From NCBI GenBank assembly GCA_037953745.1, contig JBAKBP010003173.1, positions 94,956 to 158,955 of the forward strand: a DNA stretch of 64,000 bases. Reading direction: 5' to 3'. Below the pieces are notes generated by a model. That model was not told the DNA's origin. It worked only from the letters and a program-made list of their open reading frames with translations, and made no database searches. Origin of the DNA: Lithodes maja. Taxonomy: Eukaryota > Arthropoda > Malacostraca > Decapoda > Lithodidae. A program made the translations under genes and the position numbers. The first letter of the stretch is position 1, and each line of letters begins with the position of its first letter. Below are positions 56,826-64,000 of this stretch, piece after piece.

Positions 56826-57155
56826 TGACGTTTCAGTTACTGAAAGAGGGAATCTACTGTTCATTACGAATTAGTTTCGGGAACATTATTGTATGAACAA
56901 GTAAAAGTAAATAAGTTTAACATTCGTCACTGTATGTTATAGAACGTCACCTCCTCCCATTGTGTCCTACCCTTTTAACACTACGACAAGCTCCCTCCCT
57001 TCCCATCAAGCTGCGCCATCTATGGGGCAAAATCTTCGATTGATTCAGGGAGGGGAGTGTGAGATCTTACTATATTCAGAGCGAACAAACTACACAACGG
57101 ATTTACCCAAACCCTATGACTAGGTGGCCCACGCGGAATTGCGGCCGAGTGTACA
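56824..57155. repeat. 350-bp repeat, inverted copy of 41873-42225
   Basis: It starts GTGACGTTTCAGTTACTG and ends near GGCCGAGTGTAC, where it joins the unknown repeat (copy B) directly. In copy A the corresponding sequence lies about 1.1 kb beyond the other end and reversed. Confidence 0.8.
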
Positions 57156-60100
57156 TGCTATCCTGGTCGCTGATGTCCTATTACAATGATGCCACCTTCT
57201 CACTCCCGTCAGCCACTACAGGAAATCTCAAACAAGCTTCCAGGAGAATATTACGAAGATGGAATAGAGCAGGAGGAGAAGAAATTGGAACTTCAAAGTG
57301 AGCGGGCTGGGCAAGCTCCTCCCAGGCGTGCGGCTCGGCCATTCACAGGGCCCCGGGCCGTGAGGGAGGTGGATGGGGCACTCTTGATCAACCCAATTCG
57401 AGACATTGGTGTGATCAAGATTACTTGTCTCACCTTAACTATATTCTCCCTTCTCGCCCACAGGAATCACTCAGCCACAGGTGACTGCCGGGACCACACC
57501 TGGGCGCTCTTAGCAAATACAACCCTAGGCCTCACCTTGGCACCTATGGGGAAATAACTAAGCCTGTTCCTGTCCTCCAGCCACCTTGCACTACTGAATG
57601 CCAGACGATCCAGGATATAGTACATCACCCACCAGCGGCTCAGATACACCTTCAGTATCCTGATGCCTGCCGACACATCGCTAGTCTTCACACAATAAGT
57701 CAAGCAATTCAAGATTGTCAACGGGTGCTAGATGGTACTGAAGAGATGGAGATGGTATACTGGCCTGCTATGAAGTGGTAAAGCAACACAGGAGAGATTA
57801 CAGAATATTTGTAAAGGACCCTTAAGGGCCCGAACAGACTTGCCAAAAAAGTAAATGCTAAGACTAACCAATGTGTTCCAACTATAAAATATATATGTTC
57901 TTATAGAACAACCAATGAGAAACTGACTAGACAAATGATGAAACAAAGAGATGAAGTGTTATGAGATATAGTTGTTATTGTCAGTAAAGTCATTCAGCCC
58001 AGTAGCTAGCAATAGTACAGGATTGTGTAGGAGATTAAATTAAGATATATATTCAGTATTAAGTGTGAATTCTTCGGGATAATGTTTTAAAATTGATAAC
58101 TCCCAGGTAACTGAGATAACGGGCTTTACCTGAGCAGCTTTCAGGGGTTTAGCATTTGAAGAGTATGTTAGACCTAGCTAAAGGAATAGTTAGAGAAGGG
58201 CTTCAGCCCATACCCATGATATACTCTTTTTGTTATATGGAAACAACCAGTACTAATTAGATATTCACCTCGTCGACAGCATGTTTTCGATTGCGCGTAA
58301 TTATCTAGCCAACTAGTTTTTTTAGTTTCATTGATTGAATAATATTTTGTAATCTTGTTAAACTGACCTGAAGGACATAGCATTCTAATATTGTAAAGGT
58401 GACGAAAATACCTGTTGATATAGTCATTGTGTTCTGATATTGTAAAGGTGACGAACATACCTGTTGATTTAGTAATTGTGTTCTGATATTGTAAAGGTGA
58501 CGAAAATACCTGTTGATTTAGTAATTGTGTTCTGATATTGTAAAGGTGACGAAAATACCTGTTGATTTAGTTATTGTGTTCTGATATTGTAAAGGTGACG
58601 AAAATACCTGTTGATTTAGTTATTGTGTTCTGATATTGTAAAGGTGACGAACATACCTGTTGATTTAGTAATTGTGTTCTGATATTGTAAAGGTGACGAA
58701 AATACCTGTTGATTTAGTAATAATTGTGTTCTGATATTGTAAAGGTGACGAAAATACCTGTTGATTTAGTCATTGTGTTCTGATATTGTAAAGGTGACGA
58801 ACATACCTGTTGATTTAGTAATTGTGTTCTGATATTGTAAAGGTGACGAAAATACCTGTTGATTTAGTAATTGTGTTCTGATATTGTAAAGGTGACGAAA
58901 ATACCTGTTGATTTAGTTATTGTGTTCTGATATTGTAAAGGTGACAAAAATACCTGTTGATTTAGTTATTGTGTTCTGATATTGTAAAGGTGACGAACAT
59001 ACCTGTTGATTTAGTAATTGTGTTCTGATATTGTAAAGGTGACGAAAATACCTGTTGATTTAGTAATTGTGTTCTGATATTGTAAAGGTGACGAAAATAC
59101 CTGTTGATTTAGTTATTGTGTTCTGATATTGTAAAGGTGACGTAAATACCTGTTGATTTAGTAAATGTGTTTTGATATTGTAAAGGTGATGTACAAATGT
59201 TAATACCTGTGCATAATATTGCAAAAAGGGGATTTAAGAACGCGGAACTAATAATTGTTTATTAGTACGGTCATGTTGATGTAAATGTCTAAGGATTTGT
59301 TATTGGTGTCTAATATTGTTAAGGTGATTTAAGAACATATTGAGGGACAGTATTAATATAGTTTTGTCAAGCATTGTGAGGATAGTAATGTGCCTTTGGC
59401 TCGAAGTCGAAGCGAGTCAAGACTGAATAGCGATTGTCCAAACAGGTTGCAATGGGAATGTAACAATTCCAAAGTGCAAGCTATAGTGGGCCGTCGTGGG
59501 TATTCAAATAATAGGTTGAACTCATTTTAACCCGAACAGAGCATCAATTGCTATGGGGATTACGGCTACCATGGGAGTTTGTTAAATACAAACGCAAACT
59601 TATAAACAACTGTCGAATTATTCCAACCCTAGTAGAACAGTGTATTTAAAAATAAGTACAACAATAAGTACAACAATATAATAATTATTATTATAATAGT
59701 AATACAAATAGTCCAATACTATTGCGAATACGAAAACAGATATGTGATAAATGCGCATACCGTTTCCATCTGAATAGAAACACTGTTTTGTTTTGTTTAT
59801 TTATGAGCATAATTATACAGTATATGTTATTGTCCATACCAGTAATATAAAATGCTGCTTCACGTATTTTAGCCCCATGTTCCAGAATACATATATATTT
59901 TACACTAAGGCCGAGGCAACTCAATCATGAAGGAATATTGTAATATGTCCCATCCTTTACTTAATGTTAGTGTTATGCTTGGAAGCTCACAGATACACGT
60001 GAGTTTAGTTCCCTGCAAAAGTGTCATTCCTCTCTCAGATGTTCATGAATTTTAAAATAGTATTATTGAATTAGAAGCGTTCCTTGCTATACAGTAGTTA

Positions 60101-60290
60101 ATTCACCTTATTATGCAAATGTTATATATGATACTACACTCCAAATTTAATTATGCTATCTTTATTTCCATGAATATACTCTCAGAGAGGAACGGAACTT
60201 CTGCAGGGAACTGTACATAAAGTGTATTTGTCTCGAGCTAGGAATCGAACTCACTGTCTTAGGATTATGATCCAGGCATCCTGTCAACTA
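57151..60290. repeat. Unrecognised dispersed repeat, copy B
   Basis: Homologous to 38080-40738. It keeps the intron-like signals (57409-57463), a frame equivalent to 38407-38703, and a longer minisatellite. The tRNA-like end is interrupted at 60290 by the LTR of copy 3. Copy A shows the uninterrupted sequence, so it acts as an empty-site reference. Confidence 0.8.
58381..59200. repeat. 49-bp minisatellite, 17 units
   Basis: Same unit as at 39306-39640. Units carrying GAACAT instead of GAAAAT occur at places 2, 6, 9 and 13, so blocks of three or four units appear to have been copied together. Confidence 0.92.
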
Positions 60291-62131
60291 TGTTACGACC
60301 GGGCACTCGGGTACACTAGGGCTCTTACACAGGACTCGAGTATGGCTCGCTGCCACAACGGAAACACACGATCCCAACCCCAGAGTACTGCCAGCCGAAC
60401 AAAAAACGCCACTACCCTCCAGAGTTCTATCTGCTATAACGGGGTATACAAGAACTCGGTACTAGCGTTTCACACAACAGACTAATAACAAGACGGGAGT
60501 TATCTAGTCTGGTCAACAATCAAACAAAGAAGAAAGTACTACAACACTAAAGAATAGTGTTGGCCGAAGCCGAAGTAATCCACCCTTGAACTAAGAACTT
60601 AAGAAGTCCTCCACCCTCTACTTCGGATCGGCACTATTACGTTACGTTAAACAATAGTCCTCGAGCATCAAGCAAGGAATCTTCTGATAAGTTAGATGCT
60701 TCTCGAATACTCATAAGAAGTAAGTATCGGATTTTGAACAGCAATTTAATGAATAACTCACTGGTAATTAAAGGCTTTAAATTGACATAAGAAGAATTAT
60801 AAGAATAAGCAATAGGATATGGCAAACATTAAGAAGAAGTACTCCGACAATGCACTGGCAATAGCCTACTAAGATTGTGCTCGTGGGCCACTAATCTCTG
60901 AAGTAGCTAAGCGTGCCACACATGAAATCAATAGTGCTTAAACAATAATATACATAAGGAGAAGCTTCAATACTATGCTGTATCTGCTGGTCGAGCAAAG
61001 TCTAGCTGGGATATCTAAGGTTAAGAGACAATGGCTGAGCAAGCGGCTCGTAGCCTAGCGAGGTCCTTAAGACTGTGCGGCCAAATTACGGTAATTGACG
61101 GGATGCTCTCTTGAGAGATCCAGATCACTAGTATCTGGTTCTCTCCTGGCGATCCTCTCAAAGTCAAGCAAATGAGATAGCACAGTGTTGGGTGGCACAG
61201 GCAAAAGCCCTCACTCGCAACACAGTGCTAAACTCCCACGGTACACAATCAAAAAGACCCCCTAGGCTTCCCACGTCTCCGTTGCAATTGTGCTGGTTCA
61301 ACCAACCTAGCACTCATAGGAAATCACAACTCGAGGAACCCTATCCCAGTCTAGCATTACCTAAACCAGCAGAAAACAGGAACATGAATAATAGTACACA
61401 GGGAAATACATATACGAGTGCAACAAACATCAATCAATCCTATTCTAGTTAACCCTTCCAAAAATAGGCTATCTAACAGGCACTTATCTCGTGAGAACTC
61501 AAGCGATAATACTTTGGCTGACTAAATCTGCACCAAAGGGGTCATTGGTTAAAAAGGGACGAGAAGAGAAGAAAATAGGCTGTTCAGAGAGTAGAGAAAG
61601 TTCACATCAGTCGGAAGAATATCGATAGTTGCAAGGGATATGAGAGGTCGCTTTGCCTGATGAGTTCTGATCTAAAAATGGCGAGACCTCCCTTTTTATA
61701 CTCGGCCCCGTAGCGAGCATAACGGCAATCATGACGTCACATTCTCTCTCTCAATCTGGGATCGACAAAGGATTCCCACGCTCTTGATGAGGGGGGAGGG
61801 AGGGGGGAAGGAGGGAGGAGGGAGTGAGGCCTACACACCTCGTGGCGCGCACACTGTCCTCCGTTACATAACTCGCTCTCTCTCATCACATCATTATATA
61901 TATATAAATCTCCCACACACAATACTTATATATAATGATTTAAAATAGAACTCGTTGACTTAAAAGAAAACAAAATACATAATCATAATACTTATAGTAC
62001 AACGGTTCACATAAACTGAGTTAGGAAACTCTACACAGACTACAGCCAAAGTTCCTGCCCTGACGATCCTAGCGAGAGTGGGGCCTGACTGGGCGTTCTG
62101 TACAGCATGCTCATACTCGACATGCGTCACA
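60291..62131 (-). repeat. 3' LTR of copy 3
   Basis: On plus it starts TGTTACGACC and ends GCGTCACA. Reverse TATA box at 61695-61700. It is more diverged from the copy 2 LTRs than those are from each other. Confidence 0.93.
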
Positions 62132-62615
62132 CCTCCCCCAAGATTTTACTTGCTCAACCCTGAGCTAAAATCTGATATACAGAACCCCATCAAACCCCTC
62201 ACACCCAGCGACCGCATGGCACTAAAACAACGCTGAGTTTATCACTAAAACACATCTTATAAAAAAAAATTCACATTTCATAACTCCTCCCAACAATAGT
62301 AAAAGACATAATATCATGCTCCCAGAGCGAGCTTACAGCAGCTCAGCCGTTTGATAGTTCGTGGACTACTCAAACCTTATAGGCTATGACAAACTTATAC
62401 AATTATCTTCATCAAAAAGAAAGAGTTTTTATATGATTTTTATATTTTAATATGTTTTTTTCCGGCTGCACTATAAGGGCAGCCTATTTTCTTCTATACC
62501 AAACGCTCAACAATCCTGCTTTACGACCCAATACGCTGGGCTACAACCGCGAGCCAACAAGCACCAAGCGCAAAATACTACTCAAACCAAAGCAGGAGGC
62601 TACCCGTGTGTCAAT

Positions 62616-63929
62616 TTACCCAGGATCATATACCCCTGAACGACCACATGCAACCTCGTTGTCACAACCGGCAATATGGCTTATGTCCAGGTTATATACC
62701 AATAACCTTAGTGACCACCTGGTCAGCCTCATATTCCGATTGTGAAACTGGTCCAAGATCTCGAGAGGGTAATGATCTGGGTAAACTACACCGACCGGAC
62801 CATAGGCTGGAACATAGATCTCGAAATGCCCCAGCGCATCATCGTCCTTTTCACTTTCATTCATCAGGCTCTGACACGTTGCTGGTGCATTCTTAAGTCC
62901 GTCAGGCACAACATTGCACTGGTAGGTACTCCCGTCCACAACAAAACCACATACCTCTTTAGCACGCTCGGACAAAGTTACAAGCAACGACCACTCACGA
63001 CATTCCTTATCCCTCAGATCCTTCGTCCACACGTAATCCAGCTCTGCTTGCACCATAGGCTGTCGAGCAGGATTTATACGGCAGGGAATTAAACTGAGCC
63101 TTGCACTATCTCCAGCCTGCATGTCGGATTCTACCCCGTACCTCAGGCCTGGAGAAGCAACAAACATGCGAAAGTACTGCCATAGCCTAGTAAATAACTG
63201 CCTTGCACTGTCTCCACGAACAACATGCCTTGTGCCCTCCCACAACCCAGCCGAGACCGCAGCTTCTAACCTGTAGTCTCCCTCCTTCTCCACCTTCGTC
63301 CCTAGAACAGCCAGGTCATGAGAGGGACAATCAGTACCACCCGTGCAGTCACTCCCACAGTTCATTATTGCTAAGGCTTCCCCGCCGATACCGTACATGC
63401 GCACCCCCGCATTCCTTGTGACGACATCTGCCTGCGCAGCATCACCGCTTTCAGCGACATGGCCAGATACAGTCGGTCTATGGTAGGGCTGTTGCATTAG
63501 ACTAGAGCAGCATTGGGAGGCTATGCGACGACCGGGCACTGCGATACCACAGCCGACCTTACCAATCTGCTCAATGTCCTCCTTTTGACCACCACCCTTG
63601 GCAGCCATGGGTCGACCCTGACCTGGCAACCATGCCAAAGCCTCGTCGCCCACCTTAAACCACCGAAACAACGAGGCTAACGGTCTTTTAACATTCACGC
63701 GACCTGCCCGCGGAACATCTCGCACCGTCCGAGTTGTGAGACTCAGGGGCTCGGCACGACCAGTGGGGTATGAACCGAGCTGGTGCTGGAGTGCTGCACA
63801 CTGCTGCTCAGGCAGGTGCTCTAGCGCTTCCACAGCCACCAGACTCGTGTCCCCCGCCCACTGCTTCGCCGAGACATGACAATCCCTACTCTCCTCCACC
63901 TGTGCCCTACTGCCCCCCCCCTTCTCCAC
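62616..63929 (-). CDS. C-terminal part of the integrase-less polyprotein, copy 3
   Basis: Open for 437 codons on the minus strand; it lacks an ATG because it is the tail of a longer frame. It repeats the copy 2 arrangement: linker, GPY/F-like segment (FKVGDEALAWLPGQGRP), diverged second linker, reverse transcriptase and RNase H remnants ending ILDQFHNRN. A further deletion, also in frame, removes the motif A region, joining about TLQP to SERAKEVCGF. At the G run near 63912-63920 the tract differs from copy 2 by two bases, so the frame shifts relative to the upstream part. Confidence 0.85.
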   Translation of the reverse strand: MEKGGGSRAQVEESRDCHVSAKQWAGDTSLVAVEALEHLPEQQCAALQHQLGSYPTGRAEPLSLTTRTVRDVPRAGRVNVKRPLASLFRWFKVGDEALAWLPGQGRPMAAKGGGQKEDIEQIGKVGCGIAVPGRRIASQCCSSLMQQPYHRPTVSGHVAESGDAAQADVVTRNAGVRMYGIGGEALAIMNCGSDCTGGTDCPSHDLAVLGTKVEKEGDYRLEAAVSAGLWEGTRHVVRGDSARQLFTRLWQYFRMFVASPGLRYGVESDMQAGDSARLSLIPCRINPARQPMVQAELDYVWTKDLRDKECREWSLLVTLSERAKEVCGFVVDGSTYQCNVVPDGLKNAPATCQSLMNESEKDDDALGHFEIYVPAYGPVGVVYPDHYPLEILDQFHNRNMRLTRWSLRLLVYNLDISHIAGCDNEVACGRSGVYDPG

Positions 63930-64000
63930 CTTGGCCGCGGCAGACCAACGCAGGGACAGTAGGCTGCTCAGGTGGTTGCCTCACAAACTCCTCCAACAGG

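Larger units (their letters stand above)
60291..64000 (-). mobile_element. Integrase-less Gmr1-like element (copy 3), 5' part outside window
   Basis: The 3' LTR on the minus strand (60291-62131) is followed by the polypurine tract and the end of the same polyprotein as copy 2. The element continues beyond the right edge. The insertion point is the tRNA-like end of copy B; ACTA at 60287-60290 would be one half of the target duplication. It belongs to the copy 2 subfamily, since it shares its rearranged interior. Confidence 0.92.

Noticed and set aside
57151..60290. Assembly duplication of copy A
   Set aside because: There are scattered substitutions, a different minisatellite length and different flanks, so the two copies are distinct.

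Overview
The window is eukaryotic repeat-rich DNA. I see no convincing host gene, rRNA or CRISPR array. Almost everything recognisable is retrotransposon. Degenerate TTAGG-type runs, arthropod-style TATA plus initiator promoters in the LTRs, BEL/Pao, Jockey-, RTE- and CR1-like elements and dense microsatellites suggest an arthropod, most likely a decapod crustacean. The species cannot be fixed from the sequence.

Layout. 1-3357 (minus) is a decayed Ty3/gypsy element with integrase upstream of reverse transcriptase (Gmr1-like order). A 450-bp inverted-repeat element lies at 3371-3822. 5431-23627 (minus) is a BEL/Pao element, interrupted at 8302-17658 by a complete Gmr1-like gypsy element (copy 1, plus strand, 4-bp target duplication GGTG) and at about 21655-22495 by an RTE-like LINE tail. 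The BEL element has an extra SGNH-hydrolase-like reading frame between its primer-binding site and gag. 23738-24850 (minus) is an LTR followed by a primer-binding-like site; it may be the 5' LTR of the element at 1-3357, which would make the BEL element an insertion in its leader. 26510-28780 (minus) is a Jockey-like LINE. 28900-33240 (plus) is a conventional gypsy pol with a proline-rich tail. 35265-36700 (minus) is an RTE-like LINE and 45064-47640 (minus) a CR1-like LINE. Short LINE tails lie at 36985, 40900 and 43158, and a longer one at 43366.

The second half holds two copies of an unrecognised repeat of about 2.7-3.1 kb (38080-40738 and 57151-60290). Each has a 49-bp minisatellite (7 against 17 units), a possible 55-bp intron and a tRNA-like end. 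A complete, very young Gmr1-like element lies at 48006-56386 (copy 2; 1859-bp LTRs with about five differences by eye; target duplication ATTG). It lacks integrase and the reverse transcriptase active site, yet keeps one open frame of about 1318 codons. A sister copy (copy 3, minus, 60291 to the window end) is inserted in the tRNA-like end of the second unknown repeat.

How the parts relate. Copies 2 and 3 look like a non-autonomous lineage that encodes Gag and protease and probably depends on integrase and reverse transcriptase from relatives of copy 1. Copy 1 itself is broken by several frameshifts and a nonsense codon. The two observations I rate highest are the SGNH-like frame in the BEL element and the long open frame of the integrase-less Gmr1-like lineage.
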